DNA of 64,000 nucleotides, from contig JAEMBT020000004.1 in the NCBI GenBank assembly GCA_018873245.2, positions 9,540,152-9,604,151 of the forward strand. The letters run 5' to 3'. Source of the stretch: Archegozetes longisetosus. Lineage: Eukaryota > Arthropoda > Arachnida > Sarcoptiformes > Trhypochthoniidae. Shown one piece after another: positions 51,246 through 64,000 of the stretch. Each line of letters starts with the position of its first letter. Within the stretch, counting starts at the first letter, position 1. The position numbers and the translations under genes were made by a program. Under the pieces are notes generated by a model. That model did not search any database. It was not told the DNA's origin and saw only the letters and a program-made list of their open reading frames with translations.

Positions 51246-53990
51246 GATTCGGCAGCCGAAAAGGCATAGTTTCCTTCTTTCAGACTTTATTCTACGAAAA
51301 CTTTTAGTTCACAAATGTATTGATAAGAGTCAGGCGCGGTTTGAAATCATTAGTTCGCAAACGATCCCAAACTGGCTTAATTACCAGCGATACAAACATG
51401 AGAGGGCTTTCATAATATGGCTATAAATCTGTCACTATAATGATCGAATAATGTTGACACGGCTTAATTTGCTTATACATAGCATAATTTACTTTATTCT
51501 CTTCCACTTTATCATTATTTTCACATTTTCAGACTTCAATTTTCAAACTATACCTGATTTGAAGTCTGCCAAAATCTAAATTAATTAAGATGTTTTAATA
51601 ATTAAGATGTTCTGATGCAGTCTTTTCTGTTAAATTAAGTGCCGGCATTCGTATGGAATAATAAGACTGAAGATATGATAAGAGTAAAGTTTTTTTTATT
51701 GAGATAATAATCTAAAGATGTAATAATGATTTGTTTAAAAATGCTATAATAAAGCAAAAAGTATATTGAATTATTGCACAATAACTTAATAATAGCTTGA
51801 AATGATTGCCCAAACTATATTATTATTTATCGGATATAATGGAGTGTATAGAAGTTGGAAAAGCAATTAAGAGGGAAAGTATTGTCGAACAAGAATAGCT
51901 ACCAATATTCAGGTCGTAAAGTGAGCCAACTAAATGAAGCAATTTAGCGTTTTTAAGACATCCTACCTATATTACTATCTTGTTTAGTCAGCAAATAGCC
52001 TAGTGTTCATATGACTGTAAAAGTGAAAGAAGGCAATAAAATTTTTAGCTAAACTTTCCTTTATTCTACACCAAACACTACTAACAAATCAAATGCTTTA
52101 TTGTGTTCTAGATATTTAAAAACAAAATGCGATCCTATCATGTTTGCACTCACTCAAAATTATCTGCCATTTGCACTCCTTATAAAGACAGGCAAATTTA
52201 TGCAACTTTCAGTTTGAGCTTTGAGTCTGAAATTTAATTAGTAGGGAATCTGCTTCTCCAATGAGTAAGTTTCTTGAGAAAAGAGAGAAAATGCCGCTTA
52301 GTTTTCAAATTCAGATTTTACGAGTACGATAAGGAAAAGTACAGCCTTAAGCAATTGGTCCTGCATTTAAGTAACAAGCATTCATAGCTGCAGCTTCTTT
52401 CAAGTCTGCAGATTTGACTCAATTCGACGTATTCTTGTTTTTATTGAATATTTTGCAATAAAATAAAGTATATATAAAAATCTCATTTATATATCAGATA
52501 CATATAAATTATGTAAACTATAATTCAAATGACTTGATAGTAATTATAACTTCTATTTAATGAGTAAAAATGTTTAACTGAATTACTACATCAACTTTAT
52601 TTATAGCATGCAATAGAAAATTACCCGAAATAATTGTCTTAAACTCTCCATCAAAGTTTATTACTTTGAAATTTAGTGTTTCTAATAATTATTACTTATT
52701 CCTAGTTTTTGTCAAACTAATGAGTGAACAGCAACTAAAGAGTGAGTTTGATAATCAGGTGTCAGTTTGATTGTCATTTATACTAAATTATTATAATTTG
52801 CTCATTCTTTCCAACTAAATTACAATCTTATAAATAGCTTCAACCGAAACAGAGATTCAGCTGAAAGTTATTCTGAATTTGAATTTGAAATTCATTTTAG
52901 AAAATTAACTTTAATCACCGTTTCTGATAAGATTTCAAATTAATTGGTTCGATAAAAGTTTTGATAATTTTAGTTTTGCATTTAACAAGCGATAAAAGTT
53001 AAAATGATTTAAATTGGTATAAAACTTGTGGTAGAATTTTTTAGTTTTGATAATAAACAAATTTGAAAAGACATTTATTGGATAACTGACAGATTCGTAA
53101 TTATCATTTTGCTAGAAATGGATAGGTTTGTATAGTAGCAAGACAAACATTTTTAGCTGGCTTTGTTCAGAGCAGTCAGGAAGTAAATGATAATATTTCT
53201 AATTAGATTCAGAACAATGTTCGTCATATTTATGAGGTTCTAATAATTGGCTTTTCTATTTTGGTATTGTTTCCAAAATTATTCCATCATAGAGTTAGTG
53301 ACTATTTTGAATCGGTTGTTAATATTTTTATTGTTGCTGTTGTTATTGGTTTCATCTTCTCTTATTTAAGTTGTTGGTAGGCTTTTATAACTTTCAAGCG
53401 AATAGATTTAGTGAACATAAGGTTTACTGCTGTGAGTGAACTTGAAATCTAAATTTCTGATTTGGTCTATAGCTATATCTATGGCTGTCTAGTGTTGGCA
53501 AATATGTAAAAATACCCAAACCTTAGCTAACTTTCAATAGTATGTCATAACTGAGCCATCACTCAGATTTAGTTCTGGATTTCGTACGCGCATTCCTTTG
53601 CCATATAATCTGTTGTTGTTGAGGAAAACTGAGAAGTTAAGAGTTAGTAAGTGTGTGAATCTGTTGTGCATTGAAGTCGAAAAATTGTTCACTATTAGAA
53701 ATGTGAATCAAATCAATGCCTATTTGAATCAGTTTCGCATTTCAAGTGAGAAGCGATTTGATTGTTGGGACATTTAATATGCAAGTGAAAGCCATGAGGA
53801 ATGAAATGATTTTGAGCTAAGAGTTTTTTATGGGCTTTTTCCGTAGCATATATGCGAAGTACTTGTGTGTCAGTTTGATTCTCAAATACATTTAAGCCTA
53901 AACGCATTGCTTTAACTATCAGTTCGTACTATCCAATCCAATCAAATACGTTCTCCTCCTTTCAATTTTCAATCTCCGCCTACTAATGGC

Positions 53991-54050
53991 TCAATGTGTA
54001 AGTCTCTCAATGTGTATGTCTCTCATTGTGTATGTCTCTCATTGCTCTCT
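53991..54050. repeat. 16-bp minisatellite, 3.5 copies
   Basis: Units TCAATGTGTAAGTCTC at 53991-54006, then 54007-54022 and 54023-54038 and a partial copy. It lies about 400 bp upstream of the Msx start codon. Confidence 0.9.
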
Positions 54051-54432
54051 AATACGGAGTTTTAGTACACTTCACCAAAACAAACTTTCAATTGACACTA
54101 AACAGTGAAACGAGTGAGTTATTCAACTTATCTTAACTGGAGAAAAGTTGTCTTTGCAAGAATTTACTATAAATAAAAGTTCTTCTTATGTATAGTTAAC
54201 GATAAGTGAAGTAAAACAAGTTTTTTGAAGCTCCTATACGTTATGCTAAATCTTTATTAAGTAATAGTTGTATCCGTCAGTACTGTATAAGTATAACAAC
54301 TAATTAGTGCTTACATTCAATTGAATGCCTTCTAATAGTGTGTTAGCCCTCCAGTGACTGTAACTTAATTGCCAAATAAGCAACAAATTTGTGTGTTGTT
54401 ATAACTTTTTGAATAATTAAAAAGCAGTTGCG

Positions 54433-57400
54433 ATGCAGTTAAGCGGTCAGACACTGATCGCACCAGAAGTAGATTCGGGTTCAGTTCACTTGAACGGTTC
54501 AGTAAAACTGAATAACTCCTTATTGATGATGCATCAAAGAAGACTTGAGGCACAGGCTATGTCTCTATCAAGTCATCATAATCTGCCTGCGACTCAAAGA
54601 ATTAATCACAACCACGAACGCAATGATTGCGAATCTCCCGTATCCTCATGTGGTGATGAAGTGGTGAGTGTCGCCTCACCAGTTGATTCAACTCATTCAA
54701 CGTCAAGTCGAAGCCATTCACCGCCAAACACTTTTATAGCACATACTCATAAAATCTCGAGCACAAAAATTTGCAAATCGCTCGCAGCAGATAATAGTCG
54801 AAGAGTTAGTGGTAAACCAAATTCCAAACCGTCTAACTTTTCAGTCGCTTCTCTATTAGCGAAGGAAAATGACAATAACTCAGACGAAGACGAAGATAAC
54901 TGCCAGAAATCAGAGAGCGATAATCGGAGTCCTTCGCCATCGAATCGTCATAAAAACGCTGAAATCTCGTCATCACAAGAATCGACAATTCAGATGCAAT
55001 TGACAGCGGCGCGAAGATTCACAGTTGATGGACTATTAGAACCAACAAATAAAAGTCAATCAATGGCTACACCACTGGGGAGTCAGCAGTCGCATCATTT
55101 AGGCCTATCTATTGTTAGACCATTAATTGGTGCAGAGCCTACAGGACCACATACTCATCCGTGGACTTCTGCACACCATCATCATCATCATCATCCTAGC
55201 GCTCACTTGGGATCATTCCATGCATGGCTACAATCTTCGAGTCCACTCTCGCCCTCACAAAGTAAGCAAATAGTCGCTTAAGTAATTCTAAATACTCTAT
55301 TTGGCTAATAGTAATGGAGCGGTTCCCTCATTATGTTGACCTATGGATTTCAGGCCTTAATAGTTCTGAGTTTTGTGTATTAAATATTCTAAAGCAATCC
55401 ATTAGAGGTCAATTACTCCCAATGCAATTTATAATCTTTAACATTATAGGTGCCGAACCACTAAGTCTTAAAACTAGACTAAATCTCAAGAATGAGTTAA
55501 TCTTAAGCACTGCTCTAATTGCCATTTTGCTGGGCTTTCAAAGGAATATTTTTAGCAAACGATGTATTCTTTGAACACAATTAAAAGATTGTCGCAGACA
55601 AGAGCCGCGTAGTGTACGACAAAACTCGTCTCTATATTAGGACTAATAAATGCTTACTTTAATTTATTATTATTTAGGGAAATATTCATTTTAATAATTG
55701 TCTTCCTAATCAAATTTCCTCGACTAATATGTTCAACTGTTTCTCTCATAATTAGCCAAAACACTTAACTTTGAGAATTAATATTGCGGAGTATTTACTA
55801 AATGAGTGGATTTATTTTTGTTTTGTTGCGTTCAATGCATTTTGATATCCCTTTGTGTTATTTATACAAATAAACGTTTTTATTGATATTACACTATAGA
55901 GAAGTGCTTTTTTGTCAGAGTGTGAGCAAAGCTCTCATTCTGTCATTTAGTTAACGGCTATTTTGCTGATATGTTGTCAAATAAGGCTTATTTGTCGATC
56001 TTAAATGATGGTTACATTAACATTGAGAGGTGTAGGAGTCGAGATGAGATTATTGCGTGTCAATTATGAGTCTACTTTTTTAGCTCTTCCAAATACTATA
56101 CTTTAGCTAAGCCCTAACCCGATAAAAGTATTTTACGAATAATGGCAAACATCAATCTATTCATCTCGCCATTGATCATATTTAATAAGCAAATCCAATT
56201 ATCATCACTCAGTGTTGCCGTTTAAATACAATTATATGGTTCTTCTTCTTAAGCAATGGCTTTTCTTACATATCTGAAAAGCAAATGTTTTCAACATATT
56301 TTCATAATTGGATAATTTGTCGATAAATTTCAAACAGTATTCTTAGTCTATTGAAGAGATAAGTGACTAAATGGCAGAATGGAGTAGTAGTGTATCTGAT
56401 GTATTGTAGAAGCTGAGACATAGGTTTATATTGGATTGAACAGGTATTTGGGCAATGATTCATGATATAGTGCAGTAAAAATCAAATTGATGAATGACTA
56501 AATTGCGTTTTTATTACTATTAGTTGCATGTCTCTGTTTTTTGTTGCTTTTCAACCCTAAGTAAACAATAGATACGGTGAGGACTTGAAATTAGTAGCTC
56601 ATAAAAATGCATAATGAATTGTTGTCATGCACAGCAAATATTTATATTTTCATCCTTCAATATTACAATTATATTAAAGTAATTGTTTGTCTTCTTCCAC
56701 TTTCTCTATCTAGAACCTGGAGAACCGCCGAGAATTGCGGTCAAATGCGCTCTCCGTAAGCACAAAAGCAATAGAAAGCCGCGAACACCTTTCACTACTC
56801 AACAACTCCTAGCACTTGAACGCAAATTTAGAACAAAGCAATACCTGTCTATCGCAGAAAGAGCTGAGTTCTCAAGCAGTTTGAATCTCACTGAAACACA
56901 AGTAAGTTTCGGATAAGCTTTCAACTCTAAAGATTAAGATTTCATACAAATAGCAATGACTTACTTTGATGTTTTTGATTTTTCAAATTGGATTTACAAT
57001 CAAAGGTCAAAATATGGTTTCAAAATAGAAGAGCTAAAGAAAAGGTAAATAAGAGATAAGTACTTATCGATTTTCGAAAATATCGTTTGATTGATAGTCA
57101 TATTAATAGATTTACTTTGCAAACAGAGGCTAAAAGAAGCAGAATTAGAGAAATTACGTTTAGCCGCACGACCATTTCCAGCGGCAGCGTTTGGATTTGG
57201 TTTACACGGAGGACCACCGTTTGGTTTCAATGGTTCAATGCCCGGCTCGGGTCCACCGCCTGCACACCTAAGTTCAACCGCCGCTGGATTTGTAGTGGCG
57301 GCCGCGGCCGCTAATAGAGGTCCACTTTTCAACCACATCGCAGGCATCGCAACGCCATATCCTATTTATTCTTCCGGTCCTGTGACTTCATCGGCTGGTC

Positions 57401-57450
57401 CTCTCATTACAAGTTCAGGTCATAATATGCCGCCAACTTCTTGTCCTTAA
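54433..57450 (+). CDS. Msx: Msx homeobox transcription factor (muscle segment homeobox / Drop)
   Basis: A DNA-binding repressor used in dorsoventral neural, muscle and appendage patterning. Four exons: 54433-55261, 56714-56901, 57006-57044 and 57127-57450, giving 459 residues. The homeodomain and flanks are diagnostic: [68 protein letters not shown]. Two short motifs, FSVASLL and FTVDGLL, resemble the eh1 repression motif that binds Groucho. The N-terminal half is Ser/His-rich with a seven-histidine run. One intron of 1452 nt precedes the homeodomain. Two more split it, after residue 44 (Q|V) and after about residue 57. The C-terminus is Gly/Pro/Ala-rich. AATAAA lies at 57850-57855. Confidence 0.96.
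55262..56713 (+). other. Msx: Msx intron 1
   Basis: 1452 nt, donor GTAAGC and acceptor TATCTAG. No coding content is recognised; the 86-codon frame at 55314 is AT-driven. It may carry cis-regulatory sites. Confidence 0.75.
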
Positions 57451-59107
57451 GAGTGTTTTCAACAACTATTTAAATGAACGAATCAAAGGCGATGTGCGGG
57501 AATTGGAGGTAAATTGACTGATGAAAGACAAATGAGGATTAGTTATAAAGAATGTGGAAACTATGAGCAAAGGTGGTTTAGTTGGTGTTTTAGTTTTGTT
57601 TATAATTTAATGAATGAGATATAATTGGATGCGAATGAGGAAACTAAAAATCAATTTAATATTTGTAAGTTTGAATAGTATGCCTGTGTTATTGTACAAA
57701 GTTTGTAGTCTATAATATAGGATTACTTGTAATTATAATTTAATTGAACAGTACATATAATCCCAATGAATTGCACTCTGATGTACTTAAACACTAAGCA
57801 GAAGAGCTTTTGCTAAACGGCTCTATTGTTAGTGCGAAGCAGTTTTGTAAATAAATCATTTAATTTACAGAATCCCCAACTCTGTAAAGCTATGATCGAA
57901 TATTAAAATTAAATAAAGAGAAGATAAATTCAATTAATTTCACTGAGTATATACATATATTTGTTGATAAGTTCATAGAGTGTATAGTCTACACATAAAG
58001 CCATTACTATTTATCAGATGAACTACAATATTTTTCTATATATTAGTCTATATGTATGGTGTCACTTCAATTCCTAGAGGCCCAATCCGATGCAGCTCTA
58101 ATGAGATGTCATACAAACAGTCATACAGTCACTCACTCATTAATATATATTGATATACAGTATATATTCAATTGAAATAAAACCCTGTTTAGTTAGACAA
58201 CTGGCAAGTCAGTGGTGCAAAACGGAGAGCCACCAAAAATGCGTGCCATAAAGCTATTGTGCGTTTAACATGATTGATTATTGTTATAGCTTAACAGTGC
58301 TCTAGTTGTTCACTGCATATCATATTCTAATATAATTTTGCTTATTTTATTGATTTCAATGGCTTTGAGTAAGGGTTTCAGTTTGAGAGCACATAACAAT
58401 ACCTATATTTTAATTAGTTTGAGCGCTGAGCAGTTAATTACATTTCGATTTTCTTTCTGACGCTCACACATTTATTAAGTTGACAATAAGCCAACGCTAA
58501 TAAAAGCCCTCGACGTGTCGCAATTCAAGATAATGTGATAATATGTGATTAATTAAAAGACAAATTGCTAGTATGTCCGAACCACACAATATGCGAATGG
58601 ATCTCATCAAAAATTATCCATTCAATAGACTTGAACTTTTATTCTAAAACTATCTTTCACTTTGATTTATGTATTATTGAAAACAATTCAACAATTTATT
58701 ATAGATTGTTCCGATAACAGTTTTAGAGCTAGAGTAAATTGAAAATTACCGAATAAAATCTTAATTATAGCACAATATATTAATAAAAGTGCTGCCTTTC
58801 ATTTAAACTCATTTAAGTAAGACATCAAAGCTTTAGTTTACAAAACAGTTCTCACAAAAACCCTTTTAGTTGCAATTTAGCCAACAGTAGTTTGGGTTTA
58901 TTGCGTAAAACGGATTCCTTTTTCTTAAATGACAGCCGCCAATAGAAATTTAATTTGTTTATTAGAGGCAACACCTCTTTTTCTTGACTTAAAAATAAGA
59001 TAAGAACAGCTTTTTAGGATTTTATTGTGATCGACAAAGCGATGAAGCAGAGATTTGAAAGTTCATCAAACAAGTTGTATTTAGTATAATACGCGTGTCC
59101 GGCTATA

Positions 59108-59150
59108 TGTCCCACTACTGTCCCACTGCTGTCCCACTGCTGTCCCACTG
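59108..59150. repeat. 11-bp minisatellite, about 4 copies
   Basis: Units TGTCCCACTGC, locally GC-rich in AT-rich surroundings. It is followed within 9 bp by a different tandem repeat. Confidence 0.92.
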
Positions 59151-59158
59151 TATTGAGC

Positions 59159-59200
59159 ACTATAGTCAACACTATAGTCAACACTATAGTCAACACTATA
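59159..59200. repeat. 12-bp minisatellite, 3.5 copies
   Basis: Units ACTATAGTCAAC at 59159-59170, 59171-59182 and 59183-59194, then a partial copy. Confidence 0.92.
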
Positions 59201-59392
59201 AGTCCTACTTTATACCTACGCCTCGGTCGTAAAACCATTTACTTCAAATGCCACTCCTGTCAAACACAATTGCCATTCTTTTAGTCAGGCTCTGAGTGCT
59301 GCAAATATGATACTTTATTGCGGAATATAATATATGGCAATGCATTATCAACTATTTTCATACTTATAAACATTTTAGAGAATTCTTATAGC

Positions 59393-59428
59393 TATGAATT
59401 GAGGTATGAATTGAGGTATGAACTGAGG
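59393..59428. repeat. 12-bp tandem triplicate
   Basis: TATGAATTGAGG twice, then TATGAACTGAGG. Confidence 0.9.
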
Positions 59429-59591
59429 TTGGCCACAATTCCACAAACTCAAGCATTTATCTAAACTTGTATCCTATAGGCTCGGGGCTACATATTTATT
59501 AGCGGTTTGCTTCAAAACCAAAACAGCTCATATCTGGTCATAAGTTAAACTGTTCTTTTAGAAAATCTGATTCCATGTGTATTACTTGACT

Positions 59592-59614
59592 CAATACAAT
59601 ACAATACAATACAA
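59592..59614. repeat. (CAATA)n microsatellite
   Basis: Four to five ACAAT pentamers in a row. Confidence 0.85.
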
Positions 59615-60977
59615 CACGATCATTGAAGACACTAACATAAATAAGACACTCCCGGTGATTGGTGCCCGAAAACCTATTTTCTAAATTGATATTTCAATTG
59701 ACTAGTTGTCGATCGCTTTTCGCTTTATGAGTTATGCTCATTGTCGATCAAAGTGACAGTTGCACCCTTGCAATTATCGGGCTTTTGGAAAATTGATAAC
59801 TTTTCAAAAGCCATCAAATTTATAGGAGGAAAATAAAATCAAATAATGGCCTTGTTTTATATATAATCACATTTAACTGCTTTAATGCCTCAATAAAATC
59901 CAATTTCTTTCGTTTTCTTTGCCGACTATTTTATTAATCCGATTATTGAGAAAAATATTTATAACGTGTAAATCAGTTTGTTTTACACTAAATTATATCT
60001 TTTAGTAATAACAGTAAAGTATTTATAAACTGTAATAATTGTAAATTTTTCATTATCATAAGACAAAAGCGAATATTTATCTTCTTATTAACAGTTTGCT
60101 CACTGGAGACAAGCGTTAAAAAGCTTTTTACTTAATAGTCGTCATTAGCTCACAATAAAATACTTGTAAATTGACTCTAAATTCGAGTTGGACCGAGATG
60201 TTTAAATTGATTTTGGAAAATTTCACCCAAGTTTATGTTATGTTTATTATTTTATTTAAGTTGTAAAATGTGTGCCGATTTTCTTCACAGTTTTATATTG
60301 ATTGTTGCAGCCGATCAACAGCTTTGAGGTGTTTATATAATCTATTATTAGATTACAATAAAATAATAACTACTGTATAAATATGGAAAATAAGCTTATG
60401 TTTAACTTACGCTTTGCATTCTTAGTACTGGTGTAACCAACTTAACACATTTAAAATAGCAAATCAATTTCAATATTCAAATAACTATCGATTGAGAGCC
60501 TGCTCCAAATGCTTTTCATTAGATAATTGTTTAAAAGTTGGTCGAAGACAGTTAACAAAAGCAGAAATCAGGTGTAAATAAGCAATGAAAAAGATTAGTA
60601 AATAGTTTAAGTAATTTTAATTATGGGAATTTGTTGATTGCCTCCTGTTTTCATTGAGACATAGATGTGGTTATTTGCTTTGGTTCTTTACTTAGTTGTT
60701 GGCGTTTATTTGCTTCTCAGTGGTCCATCACGTTCGGTATGGCATCAGAAAAGCGAATAACTTAATTCATGCTGTTATCAATTGCAACCATCATAGGCAG
60801 CACTCATTCTGAAAAAGATTATCATCACACGCAATATAATATGTTGAAAACCAGCTTTCAAAACAACCATTGCTTAATGCCGGCCAAAATAAATAAATTG
60901 GTAATTTCTGTTTGCTTTCAATAAATTAAGTTAAACAGTAGCTGCTCTTCATTGCTTTCTATCTTTAATACATTAGG

Positions 60978-61007
60978 TTTTCAGGCATTTTCAGACATTT
61001 TCAGACA
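60978..61007. repeat. 10-bp tandem triplicate
   Basis: TTTTCAGGCA once, then TTTTCAGACA twice. Confidence 0.9.
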
Positions 61008-62944
61008 TTTTTCTTGTTTCTTGTTCTCGAGCAAAATCAAATTTATTCGATAAAGTGTTTGGCTTTGAGAACGCGATTCATAACAATAACCGGCAACAAA
61101 TCAGAGACAAACAAAAAAATAAGTTATATATAAAAGCAATATTTATCAAAATTTAGTTGAGCTATATTTTTACATTTATATTAATAAGAGTTATAATGCA
61201 ATCATTTTTTATGCATCTTTAGCTCGTGTGTGGTGTTAGTGAAATATAAAAGAAAGTCATATTGCGATTATAATGCCAAATGTCATATAGTTTTTAGCTA
61301 ATAAAAAACAATGTAACTTTAATATTAGTTTTTTATTATTTTTTGTCAAACCGAGAAATGCCTAACATTAACACCCGTTGAGGTTATTTCATATAAAGTT
61401 AGGGTTTAGGTGCAGAGATTCATTCATTTATAATATAGTTTTGTATGAACTTCCGAATTGTGATAAATGACCTTTTTATCCTCTAGTCTTGAAAATGTGC
61501 TTGGCAAGAAATTATTGAGGGAGTCAATTCAATATAATTCGCCTGGTAATCTGTTCGTCAGTACATATGATGTAGTGTATTTTATATTTCATAATAAGCT
61601 GCATTTCATAAAAGTTACTCTACGGGATACCAACACATGCCATATTCTGCGGTTTATATAACTTATAAGTTTCGATATATATAGTATACACTATTATACA
61701 GTACATCATATCTAATATATTTTGCTGTTATAATATTTTTTACATCAAAGTGTTGCTCGAGTTTTTTAAACATTTTTAGGACCAGTCAGCAGAGAAAAGC
61801 TGGTGTCAGGAAAAATAAATAGTAATATATCATTAGATTTAATTACAAAGCATTAAATAAAAATCAAATAAAATTGTCGCATGCAATAGATTTGAAGAGT
61901 GGAGTTTGAGCTAAACTTTCTATTTGCTATTGAATAAGAGTGGAGAATATGTGTAATAAAGCGCCCTATAGTGAAGAGGCGAGAATATCGGCTGAGATTT
62001 ATCCAAATCCTAGACGCATCCGCGACCTCATAAATGGCTGCGTTATTAAAGTCAATTTGTTGGTCTCTCCCGCTGTGCGGACTCGCAATAGTTGGCTTCA
62101 CAAGTAAAAGTTTGCCCATCTCTAATAGACGTGGATCAAGATTTGAGTATAAAACTTCCTTAGCAACTGATCAAGTCGGAATTCTTGAATCGCATAATGC
62201 ATAAAAATGAAGAAATACCACTAAAAAAGTAAGTAAACTAAAAAATATATTAGACTAACTGAACACACACACAATCTATAGAGTATAAGCACTGAGCAAA
62301 TCAAGATTGATCTATAAGTTACAGTTTGCTAGTTGTAAGTCTTTTTTCTTTTCAAATACTTACAATTCTAGGAATCTGGAAATCTAGAGAAGAAAACATT
62401 TAATTGTTTCTTCATTAGTTTTATTTTGCTTCTGAGAACTTAGTTTTGATGTTTGATTTTTTTACTTTTCCCGATGGGAGGTCTTCGTATAGTGATGTGA
62501 TATCATTGAAAGGTCTGCCAACGCACCGATCATATAAAGAGTCAAGACAGTCAAGTGGGCCAAAGAATCGTGAAATGAATGTCTTATGAGAGAAAACATG
62601 AATTACTAGAATTAGTTGGAAGGCACATGAAGAAAGATTAGTCTGAGAAACAGCCCCCAAAGCCCCCAAAAAATATAGTTGACAAGTGAGCGTATGATAC
62701 ATACACATGCATTAAACGGCAAATTAGTTTCACTTTATAACTCGTAATTGAGATTATATTCGTCTCTTCCTAAGCGGGCATATATAAAGTTAATTAAATA
62801 ATAAAAATCTCAGTCTACTAACGAGACTATTTTTTACTGATAAGGCAGACGGCAATTAAATCAATTTGCGTTCAACTGAAAACAATGAAATGTAATAATT
62901 AGCCTCATTTTGGGTATGGATGAAAAAGTAGTGATACTGTGAGG

Positions 62945-62946
<2 letters not shown>

Positions 62947-62990
<44 letters not shown>

Positions 62991-63009
62991 TGAGAGTGAG
63001 AGCGAGAGA
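62947..63009. repeat. (GA)n microsatellite
   Basis: An AG run of about 40 bp, followed by interrupted GAGA units. Confidence 0.95.
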
Positions 63010-64000
63010 TGAGGAAAAATTGTATCGCTTAGGGAGTTAACTGTGCAATGAAAACATATAGCTTGCAATTATAGCTAGCAATTAAAAGATACCATTAAGA
63101 GTTTGCAGATAAGAGTCAAGCTTATATTGAGCTACTATTCCACTGCTGAAGTTGTGAGCAGTGTATATAAGTATTACGTATAGGCGCTATCGCTAGAACT
63201 CTATATTAGCGCCCAATCAATGGAGTATGCATTCAGTTGCTAGAAATTAATTGAACCGCACAAATCAAGATTGGAGGCCACACGCACCAAAAGAAGAAAT
63301 ACCAAATCACTTTTTATCGAATTCAGCTATCTCTAGCATTTAGGAGCTCTTTCTGGCTCTCGCTCTTAGTCAGACTCTCCTCTGCTCTGATAAGTAAGCA
63401 ATGATGAGATTTGTCACTGGCATTGATGATGATGAGGCTAAACATTTTGATTGTGTGCCAGAATATATTCGGGAATTATATGGTATAAGTTTTATATAGA
63501 GTGTAAATACAGTGTAAGGCATTTGGTAAATAGTGGAAACTCTGATCTCTGTCGCGCGTATGACACTTCACACTGACTGTGATCGCGTCGAGCATTAAAT
63601 TCAATAAACCACTCAAAATCTGTGTTATGTTACACTGAACTCAATGTAGTCTTTGCCACTATATAGATAGATAGGATTAAATCTACTTTTCTATTCCTCA
63701 TCCGCACTAAACTTTTTCCACACAAAACAGTGCGGAATAAAAAAGAAGTATTCGCTCATTGATATTAAGCGATATGATAAGACATGAAATGCATTTTACG
63801 ATATTGGGATAAGTGATTCAATATGTGTTATACACATTGGTTGGCAACGCTAGTATTGTAGTAAATAAAAATTGTGCTCTAAGAGCTTACAATCATTTCA
63901 AAATAGAGGCTGACGAAAGAAATATGAGAAAAGAGCCAACATATATTATAACAACCATATAACGGATGGCAGGTATCAAAAGAACGGCTAAATTGCCTTT

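Larger units (their letters stand above)
42119..54432. other. 12-kb gene desert upstream of Msx
   Basis: No supportable coding exon. The longest frames (63-88 codons) are expected by chance at this base composition. The region contains a Mutator-like miniature element, two simple repeats and possible remnants of another transposon. It is probably regulatory for Msx, by position only. Confidence 0.6.
57451..64000. other. Non-coding region downstream of Msx
   Basis: The Msx 3' UTR (poly(A) signal near 57850) is followed by about 6 kb without a recognisable gene. Several tandem repeats are listed separately. Frames at 61853-62119 and 62421-62708 (88 and 95 codons) show no family resemblance. 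Confidence 0.6.

Noticed and set aside
51205..51426. 73-codon frame starting in the right TIR of the transposon
   Set aside because: It straddles the TIR and unrelated flank and begins in repeat sequence; not a gene.
59014..59238. 74-codon frame with repeated TIVL residues
   Set aside because: It is a translation of the 12-bp minisatellite.
62421..62708. 95-codon minus-strand frame
   Set aside because: No resemblance to a known family and no neighbouring exons; treated as chance.

Overview
The window is AT-rich eukaryotic nuclear DNA from an arthropod-like animal. Genes are split by GT-AG introns, mostly 50-150 nt with a few of 0.6-1.5 kb, and AATAAA signals follow several stop codons. The gene set is animal: Msx homeobox, APH-1, LHFPL tetraspan, Skeletor, HTRA2 and others. 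Skeletor (DM13-DM13-DOMON) points to an arthropod or near relative. A mite-like chelicerate is my guess from base composition and intron size, not something the sequence proves. I see no bacterial, organellar or viral genes.

Layout. 1-8.9 kb is a gene desert holding a 42-bp duplication, a 17-bp minisatellite, a decayed tRNA-like unit and a long foldback. Between 8.9 and 20.2 kb lie PEX1 (-), an LHFPL6-type tetraspan (+) and the gamma-secretase subunit APH-1 (+). From 20.2 to 24.8 kb I see nothing coding. From 24.8 to 42.1 kb is a compact housekeeping cluster: PP2A B/PR55 subunit (+), Skeletor (+), HTRA2 (-), PRP16/DHX38 (+), BBIP1 (+), CLINT1/epsinR (-) and adenylate kinase 2 (-). HTRA2 and DHX38 are divergent, with start codons 376 bp apart. 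Skeletor and HTRA2 converge, with coding ends about 110 bp apart. From 42.1 to 54.4 kb is a second desert containing a non-autonomous DNA transposon with about 80-bp terminal inverted repeats and a 9-bp target duplication (Mutator-like). At 54.4-57.5 kb is an Msx gene in four exons. The last 6.5 kb is non-coding with several minisatellites. The deserts either side of Msx fit the usual landscape of a developmental regulator.

I rebuilt exon chains for ten genes by matching frame, splice consensus and remembered family conservation. BBIP1 is a single exon. Two otherwise intact genes (DHX38 and AK2) each need exactly one extra base to stay in frame. In DHX38 the break lies on an AAA-AAG run where a -1 slip would give the same protein. 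Two other genes (APH-1 and Skeletor) contain short introns that are multiples of three, lack stops and are in frame, so retention would give longer proteins. The genes belong to unrelated pathways (peroxisome import, proteolysis, splicing, phosphatase regulation, vesicle traffic, nucleotide balance, patterning). I see no operon-like or novel multi-gene system.
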